The notes under the pieces are model-generated. The model was not told the origin of the DNA. It searched no databases and saw nothing but the letters and a program-made list of their open reading frames with translations. The position numbers were made by a program, and so were the translations under genes. From Artemia franciscana (Eukaryota; Arthropoda; Branchiopoda; Anostraca; Artemiidae), in the NCBI RefSeq assembly GCF_032884065.1, contig NC_088875.1:41739402-41803401 (forward strand): a stretch of 64,000 nt of DNA. The letters run 5' to 3'. This document shows, in pieces, positions 8,475 through 21,500 of the stretch (its first letter is position 1; every line of letters starts with the position of its first letter).

Positions 8475-11438
8475 GTGACATAACTGTCGGTTTTGTATCT
8501 TAATCACTGTCCCTTTTATAGACAAAACGAAACTAGGGCCCCAAACTGTTTCGTGCTCGTGATCTATTGATAAGGTAGTAATCCTTTCTCCGCAAGGCTT
8601 CGTTTAAAAATGCAAGTATTTCACATAGACGTTTAATCTATGATGACGAGAGAGCCCGTGTTTTGGTGAGTTCCTTGAAGTTCTTTCATGCCACAGTGGA
8701 GGTTTCCCAAAGTGTTGAAGTTGACAAAATCAGTTACTCAGGTTTGCTTTTGGATGGATGCACCATTCTTTCTCTTTTGAGAATGTGCATATTTTTTGTT
8801 GCTTGTTTATTTCTTGTGATAGAGGAAACACATATGTCTGCCTACCTCTCTGTTATATAAATATCTACCTCTCCATAATAGAAGTTTCTAAATCTACCTC
8901 TCCATATAAATAAATATAAATATCTAAATATCTACCTCTCCATAGTAGAAGTTTCTGTCTACCTCTCTGTTATAAGTTGATCTATATAAGCTTAACCGTA
9001 TTAATTCAATAAAAAATTAACGAATAATTAAGTTAATTAATTCAATAATTAACTCTATTAATTAATTGATTACCATTCCTCTTGTCAGACAAGTGGCGGC
9101 TACTCATCTGCTCACGCACAGCAATGATTTTTCTGTATCATTTATTTCTCTAGGTAATAAATCTATCATATTTCAACAATAGGAAAGGAAATTTCTTATT
9201 TCAATAATAAGAAACGAAACGCGCTTGGGATCGGAAAAAACAACAAAACAAATGGACGGCATAAATCTTTATTTACATTTCCATAACAAAACATGTATTT
9301 TTTGCCCTATATACACTACTGCAGCTAGAACTCATTATTTAAATTCCAAGCAATAACAAAATTCTAAATAACAGCCTTCATGATAGCCCTCGACGAAAAA
9401 AAAAAAAAAAAAAAACAACAATAGGTAAAATATGTTAAGCTAGGATTTTAGGCTCCGATACAGCACAATATCAGAAATACTTCAAGGAAATACCTCTTAA
9501 TTTTTGGTTGGAGACCCGGGATAGCAACGTTAGTTCGGAAAAGAGCAGCAGGTCCTCTCAACTTCTCCCTTTTGATTTTATCAGGAAATAGCAATATTTT
9601 ATACCCAAGACTAAAAATTAAAAGACTGTAAATCAAATATCTCTTATGTTTATCGAAACCTAATAATGCGTTCGAACATGCCTTATTCAACTTATCCCCT
9701 TAATATTAAGTTCCCTGGGTGTAATTCGTAAAAGATAACAACAAACACTTATCCGGCAACGTGCCAACTGAAACGCTATGGACAAATAGGCAAATAACAA
9801 CATCAATCACGTGTGTCCCACCGTAAACATAAATTATTTAAGGTGTGTCGCATTTCACAAATAACTGTCTCTTTTTGCTTTCCTCTGCATATAATTTCAT
9901 AGACTTTTTCTGTTTTTGAGAAGATTGTTTTTTTTTTGTTTATAAATATGACATCACTTATCCTCAGTAATCCTGAATTTTCCAGGGTTAGCAGGTGTAA
10001 CTTTTTCGACAATCGGGCTTGTCGGATAAGTAATCCTGGGATGCTCGAACGCACTATAACTGTTATTGTCTAAAATAGTGTTATAAGTCCATACCCTTTT
10101 AAAGAAAATAGTAAAAATTCAAAGAATAATCATAAAGGTGCATTTAAAACTAATTTTAAACTGCTACAATCTTATAATTATTATTGTGTTGCGAGAGCAG
10201 CACTTTGGTTTTGTGGTGTTTTTTTTTGTTCCTAGTAACCCGATTTCAGCTTATACCTAGAAAGTGGTAAGGGGCTAATCTCTGCGGTTTGTACGGACAG
10301 TGTGGACCTTAGGCCGGATTGATGAATATGACTTTGCATTTTGGAAAGCGTCGTAGAACTCTTGCCAGGGGCCAAAAAGGATGGTTTTTGCTTGTCCTTG
10401 AGCCAGAGCCTATAGTGTGTGAAGTGAAGTGGAATTTTATAGCCTATGTCAAAGAGAAGTATCTGAAGTTATGAAGTCAGGCTTTGGTTTCATCAACCCA
10501 TGTTCCTGCTTTCGAGTGGAAAGCTCCGTTCTAGCAGGCAGGCACCAGTTTCAAATTGAAGATGGACTAAAATCTATAAGTGTTAAATATATGCGTTTAG
10601 TTACCCGGCCCCACAGCCAATATATCTATTTTGAGTAATAAACACAAAATTTACAGAAAAAAAAAGTGGCATTTTCTCACAGGTCGGAAAGTGCTGCCAT
10701 CTATTGTTTCTACCCATTTCTGTTCGTAATTTCAGCTGAGTTTATCATTTGGTTTTTCGCACTTGGGATTGCAGTAGAGAAATGGTATCAGATGTGCTTC
10801 TTAAACTTGAAAAGTTCTCTCATTGCTCAAGAAATTAGAGTTTATCCTTTGCTCCTTTCCAAGTCACGACGTTAGAAACTTGGCCTACGGCAAAAAAGTC
10901 AACTTTTGAACTAAGACAGATAGATTTTTTTTTTTGACGGCAGTCGATAGCTCTTGATGAGTTGATCAAAATATATGTCATTCATTTTTTGGTAGAGAAA
11001 TTCCTTCATGAGATGTACCAGTTTGAAAGTTTAAAGGGGTTGACAATTTAAGCAGTAAGGTACACACTGAAACCAAAAATAGGTCAATACCAATTGTGAG
11101 ACATATAGGGGAGTTTTAAGCAAGAGTCGGCAGTTAGCTCATAATCATCTTCGGCAATGAAGGGTTCGCAGCTATTGCTAGTTGGTGTACCTATTATTTG
11201 TTTCCGTTGTATTTGATGGTAAGACCAATTTGGTTCCAGTGGTAAGACATGTACGGGACATTTACGTTGCCGCAACACCTCAATTTTCCCATGCAACGTA
11301 GATCTAGTTTAATTAATATTACGCTATTGTCACTTTAATAGAACCATTTTCATTATCGCAAGGAAAACCAATCCAGTAGTTACAGATATGGCTGGAAATT
11401 AAGTGGTAAATGGTAAAAATTGCGGTATTTGCCGCTTC
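8475..11438. other. Non-coding stretch to the contig end (copy A)
   Basis: AT-rich. It holds a 'ctacctctcc/ata' short tandem motif at 8850-8970 and a poly-A run at 9395-9414. Small ORFs of 60-85 codons on both strands have no recognisable domains and are judged accidental. Copy B equivalent: 40743-43705. Confidence 0.45.
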
Positions 11439-11538
11439 NNNNNNNNNNNNNNNNNNNNNNNNNNNNNNNNNNNNNNNNNNNNNNNNNNNNNNNNNNNNNN
11501 NNNNNNNNNNNNNNNNNNNNNNNNNNNNNNNNNNNNNN
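11439..11538. other. Assembly gap, exactly 100 N
   Basis: One hundred unknown bases, the usual placeholder for a scaffold join of unknown size. Sequence left of it matches 34657-43705; sequence right of it does not continue that match. The order and distance of the two flanks are therefore not established. Confidence 0.99.
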
Positions 11539-11900
11539 CTTCTTCTTTGTCTTTCCCTCGCGGTTTCCCCTTTCTATTGCTTTCTATTTCTCTTTGTCGT
11601 TTGCAACAAAACATTTATTCGAGCAAAATAACTGAATTTGAGAAATTGTTAACTGCATCACTATCGCTGAGCATACATAAATGAAAGTAAAAAATCACGT
11701 CAACTAAAAATAATATGTATTGCCATGGATGAATAAATCAGTCTTATAAGGATCAGAATCGAACGATTAATCAAACATAAAACGAAAAGAAATTACCACA
11801 ACGAAAAGCTGGGCCGTCGTCACCTGAACCTTCTATAGACCAGAGCGTCATTTGCGTCTTATTGAAAATGATTTGTATTTCGAGCTGTTTTTTTTTTACT
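11539..11900. repeat. Interspersed repeat, left copy at contig start
   Basis: Matches 28180-28600 with many substitutions. Shared blocks include ctcgcggttt, 'caacaaaa..tattcgagc', 'ggatcagaatcgaa.gattaa' and 'gaccagagc.tcatttgcg'. Order and orientation are the same, so both are copies of one older element of at least 400 bp. No coding capacity seen. Confidence 0.7.
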
Positions 11901-12114
11901 TTTGTATATATACGACAACGACTATTATCACAAGGCTGCTTAAGGTTTGCAATAAGAGTTAACCTCACCCCCTCACAACCTAAATTGCGACAAAGACCAC
12001 ACTGCCTTTCCATATCAAACAAACACAAATTAAAAACAACAGGGAAGTTTCCTTAAGACACTGGAATTCAATTCAGTGAATATTTCAGCCCTATGTCCAA
12101 GGGCCATCTTGAGC

Positions 12115-12260
<146 letters not shown>

Positions 12261-12371
12261 ATAAAAATAAGTTGTTTGTCTGTCTGTGGACTGACGTCAT
12301 TATAAGGATTGAGCTGTATGTCGTCATGATGTTAGTCATCATATACCAATTCAAAAAACGAATGTATTCAA

Positions 12372-12451
12372 GCCGAAGTAGCTGAGTTGGTAAAGCGTTA
12401 TGTTCCAGGTTCTAGGTCCGAGAGGTTCCAGATTCGAACCTTGGCCTTAGC
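12372..12451 (+). other. tRNA-like block inside Helitron P1
   Basis: tagctgagttggtaaagc matches a tRNA D arm and pol III A box, and gattcgaacc matches a B box. The T arm pairs at 4 of 5 positions including one wobble (ccaga/cttgg), and the acceptor arms pair at about 5 of 7. The anticodon arm does not fold convincingly and the block is 80 bases long, so this is a tRNA-derived fragment and not a working tRNA. A copy is at 63522-63601. Confidence 0.65.
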
Positions 12452-13191
12452 ATTAATACAAAAGAAGAAAAAACTACAAAACAAAACTAAAGAGAAAATA
12501 CTAAAAAAACTAAAAAAGCTAAAAAAAATAAAAAACTAAAAAAAACTAAAAAAAGGTTTAAAAAACTAAAAAAGAAAAAAACTTAAAAAAACTAAAAAGA
12601 AAAAAAGCTAAAAATTAATAAAAAAAAAACTAAAAAAACTAAAAACTGAAAAAGAAAAAAAAAACTAAAAAAAAAGAAAAAAAACTAAGAAAAATGGAAA
12701 AATAAAGGAGAAAAAGAAAATTGAATACCGGGACACAGGGAATATAAGTGACGACCGGGACACTCAAAGAGAATACTGGGACACAAATAACGACCGGGAC
12801 ATATAAATGACGACCGGGGACACTCAAAGATAATTACAGACCGGGGACACCACGACACAAATGACGACCGGGACACAGGGAATATAAATGACAACCGGGA
12901 CGCTCAAAGAGAAATTACAGACTGGGACACAAATGACGACCGGGACACTCAAAGAGAAATTACAGACTGGGACACAAAAGACGACCGGGATACCGGGAAT
13001 ATAAATGACGACCGGGACACAGGGACACACCATTAGAATAATGAGGTATAGATCTGAATACGGATTGTTTTTTCCCATGGACAATTATATGTTGCATGTT
13101 CAAGAGTCAGTAAACCTGACAATCTATTTATATGCACAGACAATGGGACAGCGAAGAATGTTGTATATTCGCATGTTTTACGTAGTTAAAA

Positions 13192-13195
<4 letters not shown>

Positions 13196-13270
<75 letters not shown>

Positions 13271-13280
13271 ATATATATAT
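13196..13280. repeat. (TA)n tract inside Helitron P1
   Basis: About 40 TA units with one 'ttat' interruption, between the helicase tail and the 3' block of the element. Confidence 0.9.
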
Positions 13281-13362
13281 CTATTCACAGGTGGGACACA
13301 GGGACACAACTACAATGGCGCTTAACTAATATGGCGCGTAACCACTTACGCGCTTATAGCTA

Positions 13363-13363
<1 letters not shown>

Positions 13364-13433
<70 letters not shown>
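13364..13433. repeat. (TA)n tract between Helitrons P1 and P2
   Basis: Begins directly after the P1 CTAG end. Confidence 0.9.
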
Positions 13434-13436
<3 letters not shown>

Positions 13437-13546
13437 GATATATAAGTTGTCTGTGTGTCTGTTTGTCGAGTGACGTCATGTTTATCGACGGACGAAATTA
13501 CAGACCGGGAAATCGGGACACAAATGACGACCGGGACACCGAGACA
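13437..13546 (+). mobile_element. Helitron P2, 5' fragment
   Basis: Degenerate start (gatatataagttgtctgtg), one tgacgtca and a short minisatellite stretch, then interrupted at 'gagaca' by Helitron P3. The same arrangement recurs at 15805-15947 (P4 interrupted by P5), so the nested pair was copied as a unit. Confidence 0.55.
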
Positions 13547-14172
13547 TCTATATATATATAAAATAAGTTGTGTGTGTGTCTGTCGAGTGACGTCATGTTT
13601 GTGTGTAGGGAATATAAATGACGACCGGGACACTCAAATAGAAAGCGACCGGGACACAAGGAATGTTCGATTAGCAATCACCATCAACAAAGGGACCGGA
13701 CACAAATGACGACAGGGACACAGGGAATATAAATGATGACCAGGATACTCAAAGAGAAATTACAGACCGGGCCACCGGAACACAAATGACGACCGGGACA
13801 AAAATGACGACCGGGACACAGGGAATATAAAGGACGACTGCGACATTCAAAGAGAAATTACAGACTGGACATCGGGACACAAATGACGACCGGGACACAG
13901 GGAAACAACAACAACGGGAACGCCGGGGGGCACAGGGGGATACATAAATGACGGCGGGGGACAGAGGGAATGTTCGGTTAGCAATCACCATCAACAAAGC
14001 TCAAGGGCAATCATTAGAATAATGAGGTATAGATCTGAATACAGACTGTTTTTCCAATGGACAATTATATGTTGCATGTTCAAGAGTCGGTAAACCTGAC
14101 AATCTATTTATATGCACAGACAATGGGACAGCCAAGAATGTTGTATATTCGCAAGTTTTACGTAGTTAAAAA

Positions 14173-14266
<94 letters not shown>
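13547..14266 (+). mobile_element. Helitron P3, 5' part up to its (TA)n tract
   Basis: Starts TC after A (a|tctatatatataaaataag), then tgacgtca, the minisatellite (about 13610-13975), the helicase tail (about 13976-14170) and (TA)n (14176-14266). There the minus-strand Helitron M1 begins and no matching 3' end of P3 was found. Confidence 0.65.
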
Positions 14267-14267
<1 letters not shown>

Positions 14268-15804
14268 TAGCTGTTGGGGTGGCGCTTCGCGCCACCCCAA
14301 CACCTAGTTGGTGGGGGCGCTTCGCGCCCCCCCCAAGCCCCCCCGCGCGCGTAAGTCGTTACGCGCCATAATAGTTACGCGCCATTGTAGTTGTGTCCCT
14401 ATGTCCCACCTGTGAATATAGATAGATATATATATATGGTTTTAACTACGTAAAACTTGCGAATATACAACATTCTTTGCTGTCCCATTGTCTTTGCATA
14501 TAAATAGATTGTCAGGTTTACCGACTCTTGAACATGCAACATATAATGGTCCATGGGAAAACAATCTGTATTCAGATCTATACCTCATGATTCTAATGAT
14601 TGCCCTTGAGCTTTGTTGATGGTGATTGCTAATCGACCATTCCCTGTCCCGGTGTCCCGGTCGTCATTTACATCCCCCTGTTTCCCCCGGTGTCCCCGTT
14701 GTAGTTGTGTCCCTGTGTCCCGGTCGTCATTTATATTCCCTGTGTCCCGGGTCCCGGTCGTCATTTGTATCCCGGTGTCCCGGTCTGTATATACATTCGT
14801 TTTTTAGTTTTGTTTTTCTCCTTTATTTTTTTCCTTTTTTTTTCTTTTTTAGCTTATTTAGATTTTTAGATTTTTTAGTTTTTTTATTAGTTTTTAGTTT
14901 TTTTTTCTTTTTAGTTTTTTTGTCCCGGTCGTCATTTATATCCCCCTGTTTCCCCCGGGTCGTCATTTATACTCCCTGTGTCCCGGTGCTTTGTTGATTG
15001 CTAATCGAACATTCCTTTTGTCCTGGTCGCTTTCTCTTTGAGTGTCGTCATTTATTTTTTTCTTTTTTAGTTCTTTTAGTTTTTACCTTTTTTAGTTTTT
15101 TTTAGTTTTTAGTTTTTTTAGTTTTTTTACCTTTTTTTAGTTTTTTTAGTTTTTTTTAGTTTTTTAGCTTTTTTATTTTTTTTATTAGTTTTTAGTTTTT
15201 TTGTAGTTTTTGCCTTTTTTTTAGTTTTTTAGTTTTTTAGCTTTTTTATTAGTTTTTAGTTTTTTTTGTAGTTTTTGCCTTTTTTAGTTTTTTTAGTTTT
15301 TTAGCTTTTTTATTTTTTTTATTAGTTTTTAGTTTTTTTTGTAGTTTTTGCCTTTTTTTTCTCTTTGAGTGTCGTCATTTATTAGTTTTTTCCTTTTTTT
15401 TTTTAGTTTTTTATTGGTTTTTACCTTTATTTTAGCTTATTTTTCAGTTTTTTCCTTTTTTTTAGTTTTTTTTATTTTTTATTTTTTTTAGTTTTTTACC
15501 TTTTTTTAGTTTTTTTAGTTTTTAGCTTTTTTACTTTTTTTATTAGTTTTTAGTTTTTTTTGTAGTTTTTGCCTTTTTTTTAGTTTTTTCAGTTTTTTTT
15601 TTAGTTTTTTATTGGTTTTTACCTTTATAGTTTTTTTAGTTTTTTAGCTTTTTTATTTTTTTTATTAGTTTTTAGTTTTTTTTGTAGTTTTTGCCTTTTT
15701 TTTAGTTTTTTCAGTTTTGACGTCACCTGATCCAGTTTTTCAGGTGACGTCACCTGACACATCCATCCATCCATCCACAGACAACTTATTTTTATATATA
15801 TAGA
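14267..15804 (-). mobile_element. Helitron M1, complete ends
   Basis: Read on the minus strand, the 3' end CTAG lies at 14267-14270, preceded by the terminal 13-bp-stem hairpin (14273-14301) and a second hairpin near 14310-14335. The 5' end is TC at 15803-15804 (tctatatatataaaaataag). Inside, from 5' to 3': 'gtgacgtca', a long A/ctaaaaaa tract (about 15015-15720, T-rich on the plus strand), the minisatellite and the helicase tail. No intact ORF. About 1.54 kb, non-autonomous. Confidence 0.8.
15010..15720. repeat. T-rich 'ttttttagttttt' tract
   Basis: Low-complexity tandem variants of tttagttttt, ttttttacc and tttttgcc inside Helitron M1. Equivalent tracts are at 12452-12720, 20000-20240, 22050-22530, 23815-24400, 24500-24830 and 63210-63510, A-rich in plus-strand elements. 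It always sits between the tRNA-like/5' block and the minisatellite, which suggests an expanded A-rich tail. Confidence 0.8.
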
Positions 15805-15947
15805 TATATATATATATAAAAAAGGTGTCTGTGTGTCTGTTTGTCGAGTGACGTCATGTTTGTGCGTCGACTGACGTCATGTTTGTCGACTGACGAAATT
15901 ACAGACCGGGAAATCGGGACACAAATGACGACCGGGACACCGAGACA
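15805..15947 (+). mobile_element. Helitron P4, 5' fragment
   Basis: Starts head-to-head with M1 (tatatatataaaaaaggtgtctg), carries two tgacgtca sites, and is interrupted by P5. Near-duplicate of P2. Confidence 0.55.
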
Positions 15948-17073
<1,126 letters not shown>

Positions 17074-17097
17074 TAGATAGATAGATAGATACAATAC

Positions 17098-17604
17098 AAA
17101 TTAACTGCGTAAAACTTGCGAATATACAACATTCTTCGCTGTCCAATTGTCGCTGCATATAAATAGATTGTCAGGTTTACCGACCCTCGAACATGCAACG
17201 TACAATTGTCCATGGGAAAAACAATCAGTATTAAGATCTATACCACATTTTTCTAATGATTGACCTTGAGCTTTGTTAATGGTGATTGCAAATGCTAATC
17301 GAATTGGAATTGCAATCTTTTAAATTGAAAAGGCAGATCCGTTGGAATCATGGGAATGCGAGGAATGGGTTGATATTTCTTAAAAGTATTATTGGTACGC
17401 CTATTTTTAGTTGTAGCACGTGTGGTGGAAACCCTGAAAGATCTATGGAATTTAAAAATTCAGATGGATAATTAACCACTTCATTTGGTTCCAAAACTGT
17501 GTCGACTGACTTGTAAAGGACTGCCTGGTCTCGAATCTTGGTCAAAACAATATTGTTGATTTCATGGACGTCTATATTTTTGGGTGCGAGAATCCTCTTT
17601 CACT
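17098..17604 (-). pseudogene. Helitron PIF1-type helicase, C-terminal part, broken
   Basis: Reads NIVLTKIRDQ, YKSVDTVLEPNEVVNYP, GFPPHVLQLKIGVPIILLRN, then a deletion and a frameshift near 17300-17375. It resumes as [51 protein letters not shown] and stop near 17098. 'INKAQGQS' and '[10 protein letters not shown]' are helicase motifs V and VI. This is the only copy here that keeps codons in place of the stops found in all the short elements (QSLEKCGIDL rather than QSLE followed by a stop). Confidence 0.85.
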
Positions 17605-18475
17605 TAACCATTTATTATTTTTATATTTTTTTAGAATATTCGGAAATACTTTTTCAATCAATTCATTTTTGGACGTCACTAAATTACAGAAATCAGCAGG
17701 TAGTTGTATACGTCCTGAAATTGAGTCTATCGTATCATAAATGTCTTTTTGTTCCGACGTTAACTTGGAAATGTTATTTTGTACATATGACAACAGATCA
17801 CTCGTACTGTAACTTTGTTCACGATCCAATTCTACACATGTCGAAACAGCAGCGATACGGTTAGGTGAAGGCATTCCCAAATCCTGAAGAGGTTTGTTTG
17901 CCATACGTACGCACAAATCTTCTGTAATAACTAAAGTGTAGTTATAAATTTCTGATGTAAAATCAAAAGTCATATCTGACGTCTCTAACTGTTTTCAATG
18001 GAGTATATCTTCGGATATTTTTGACTTATATTTTTCCCATAACTCTGTAGGAGCTGATGGAGAGCAAGTTGTTAAAATGATGCCAAACAATGCACGAATT
18101 TGACTTGGGGTTGACGTTTCGCACGCGTCATTGATGCAGTTATCCCAGTGTTGGTCATTCTCCAATAAATTCAGAGCTTGGCATGCACTACGGTAAGTGT
18201 CATGTATAGTACCGTTTACAGTTCTCAAATACTCAAAGGATGTCGGACTGGGTACATTCACCAAAAGCAGGCGTAGAAAGAAGCATTCATGTTGATTGGG
18301 GTGAACGGTGTAGAGTCTTCCTATCGTGGTATCTTTGAAGATGGTAGGTTGGCCGTCGACTGACTTACCCTGTTTTCGACGTTCAAATACTTTATTTTTA
18401 GTATTCCACGTGTAATACGAAGGCACTTCAGTATACAGCAGTTTTTTTGCAAAAGAATCATTTTTGCAAAGCGAA
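17605..18475 (-). pseudogene. Helitron PIF1-type helicase, N-terminal and middle part, broken
   Basis: Continues the Rep frame after the T-run frameshift: EVPSYYTWNTKN, DGQPTIFKDTTIGRLYTVHP, NQHECFFLRLLLVNV, FEYLRTVNG, ALNLLENDQHWDN, LTTCSPSAPTELWEKY, EDILH, then a TGA at 17995-17997 and on in frame to QKDIYDTIDS. The reading then jumps to PADFCNLVTSKNELIEKVFP. The ATPase core between them (Walker A and B and following motifs) is deleted near 17718. A frameshift near 17600 leads into the next piece. Confidence 0.85.
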
Positions 18476-18479
18476 AAAA

Positions 18480-18851
18480 AGCTGTTAATTTTGTATCCGG
18501 TGGATTCAGGGCTCTTTGTTGCACGTTGGTTTCCGAGAAATAAACACGTTGACCATTCTGTAAATGTACCGCTAAGTGAACAACAGCTGGACTACGTTCA
18601 TGTATCGGAAATGAAAGAATTCGCCAAACAGCTTCATTACTGCTTATATGTCTTCCAGCCTGATATTGTACGATTTCGTCGAAATCTTTGATTTCGGGCT
18701 GCAAGCCAAAAACTGCCATGTCACTGCCTTTGTTGACGTATTTACATATGTATTTGATTGCCTTTACGGAGTTACAGTATTCAACGTTTATGTGTGCATT
18801 AAATGTTTTTGATAATAATGGGGAATATGGAACAACCCACTGGTTATCTAC
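18480..18851 (-). pseudogene. Helitron Rep domain C-terminal part joined to the linker
   Basis: Minus-strand frame VDNQWVVPYSPLLSK, NAHINVEYCNSVKAIKY, ICKYVNKGSD, then EIVQYQAGRHISSNEAVWR and PPDTKLTAFF. The 'KYICKYVNKG' string matches the two-tyrosine motif of the Helitron HUH/Rep nuclease; the tyrosine codons are at 18750-18752 and 18738-18740. The HUH histidine motif upstream is absent: the frame is joined out of phase to MTEEPTMAT at about 18855-18890. A single-base loss in a T run near 18471-18478 shifts the frame into the next segment. Confidence 0.85.
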
Positions 18852-19212
18852 TTCGATGGTGGTACCGTTGCCATTGTAGGTTCTTCAGTCATTTTACAAT
18901 TAGAAATTTCTCTTTCAACGGTCTTCTTACAATTAAAAATTTGTCTTTGAACGATATTCTTAAATACCTGTATCCTGGTCGTCATTTATATTCCCTGTGT
19001 CCCGGTCGTCATTTGTGTCCCGGTATCCCAGTCTGTAATTTCTCTTTGAGTGTCCCGGTCGTTATTTATATTCCTCTGTCCCGGTCGTCATTTGTGTCCC
19101 GGTCTGTAATTTCTCTTTTTAAGAATAGTGTTTTTTCTTTTTAGTTTTTTTTTTAGTTTTTTACCTTTTTTCTTTTTTCAGTTTTCTTTTTCTTCTTTAT
19201 TTTTCAGCTTCA

Positions 19213-19548
19213 CTATGAAATACATATCGCCGAACCTTTGTTTTTTTTAACTAAAATCTGGTAGGCATTGATGACCTTATCCAAGTCAAAATCCCAAACC
19301 CAATCATCATCGCTATCATTTTCAGTTTTGATATGTTTTGACTCTCGCTGTCCAGGTGGATCTTCATCTAACTGCGCGGTTTTGCGTTCTTTAGCCTCAA
19401 GCCTGTTTCCTTGCTGTTCTTTTGATTCCTCGGCACGCTTTCTTTTCTGACTTTCTCTATCAGCAGCAAGTTTTTTGGCATAGACTCTTTGAGCATCTTC
19501 ATCGGCTTTTGCCATTGTAAGTTCATCAGTCATTGTAAACTTAAACAT
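19213..19548 (-). CDS. Helitron accessory ORF, 111 aa, basic coiled region plus acidic end
   Basis: Frame from ATG at 19546-19548; a second in-frame Met gives MTDELTMAK, and that start aligns with MTEEPTMAT in other copies. Residues ~20-65 are charged and helix-like (AQRVYAKKLAADRESQKRKR, AEESKEQQGNRL), followed by DPPGQRESKHIK and the conserved acidic end ENDSDDDWVWDFDLDKVINA, then a short basic tail. Relatives in this window are 26598-26894 (plus), 61222-61530 (plus, C-terminal) and 63930-64000 (minus, C-terminal). The first half resembles the charged N-terminal repeats I associate with Helitron RepHel proteins. Function unknown; it may be the detached N-terminus of RepHel. Confidence 0.55.
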   Translation of the reverse strand: MFKFTMTDELTMAKADEDAQRVYAKKLAADRESQKRKRAEESKEQQGNRLEAKERKTAQLDEDPPGQRESKHIKTENDSDDDWVWDFDLDKVINAYQILVKKNKGSAICIS

Positions 19549-19715
19549 TAATAGATTTCTACGTGAACATATGTCTTAAATATCTTGAATGACGTCACCG
19601 TCAAAGCAAAAATGACGACAACTAATTTCATGACGTCAGTCAACACAGAAACATGACGTCACCTGATCCACAGACAGACAACTTATTTTTATATATATAG
19701 AAGATATCTTCTATA

Positions 19716-21353
<1,638 letters not shown>

Positions 21354-21500
21354 GAAGATAGATAGATAGATAGATATATATATCTTCTATCTATATAAAA
21401 ATAAGCTGTCTGTCTGTGGATCAGGTGACGTCATGTTTCTGTGTCGGCTGACGTCATGAAATTAGTTGTCAGGTGACGTCATGTTCCTGTGTCGGCTGAC

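Larger units (their letters stand above)
1..11438. repeat. Copy A of a long near-identical duplication
   Basis: This whole stretch recurs at 34657-43705 in the same orientation. The two copies share every feature: LINE end, foldback MITEs, hairpins, Cys-rich gene, (TA)n tract and 8-bp-TSD MITE. Reading them side by side I noticed only about a dozen single-base differences. Length differences are the (TA)n tract (24 bp shorter here), a poly-C run, and 4428-6836, which exists only here. Copy A stops exactly at the first N of the gap, so its right edge is a contig end and not a biological boundary. The left edge is the window start. The simplest reading is that A and B are two haplotypes of one locus, both kept in the scaffold; a recent segmental duplication is the alternative. 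Confidence 0.93.
17093..19701 (-). mobile_element. Helitron M2b, decayed autonomous copy
   Basis: The 5' TC is at 19700-19701 (minus strand). In order: tgacgtca sites and a TATA-like box, an intact N-terminal accessory ORF (19548-19213), an A-rich/minisatellite stretch (about 19200-18970), the MTEEPTMAT codons again, then Rep and helicase codons down to the helicase stop near 17098. The 3' hairpins are missing: the element ends against a GATA tract (17069-17092) where M2a lies. It is the best view in the window of the parent of the non-autonomous copies. Confidence 0.75.

Noticed and set aside
12372-12451. Functional tRNA gene
   Set aside because: Good A and B boxes, but poor acceptor and anticodon arms, extra length, and repeated occurrence inside Helitrons.
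12725-13025. CRISPR array
   Set aside because: Repeat units are variable, contiguous and without unique spacers of constant length; the context is eukaryotic transposons.
13081-13190. Recurring [23 protein letters not shown] in many Helitrons
   Set aside because: Wrong frame of the helicase tail. The neighbouring frame gives the recognisable [16 protein letters not shown] sequence and the proper stop.
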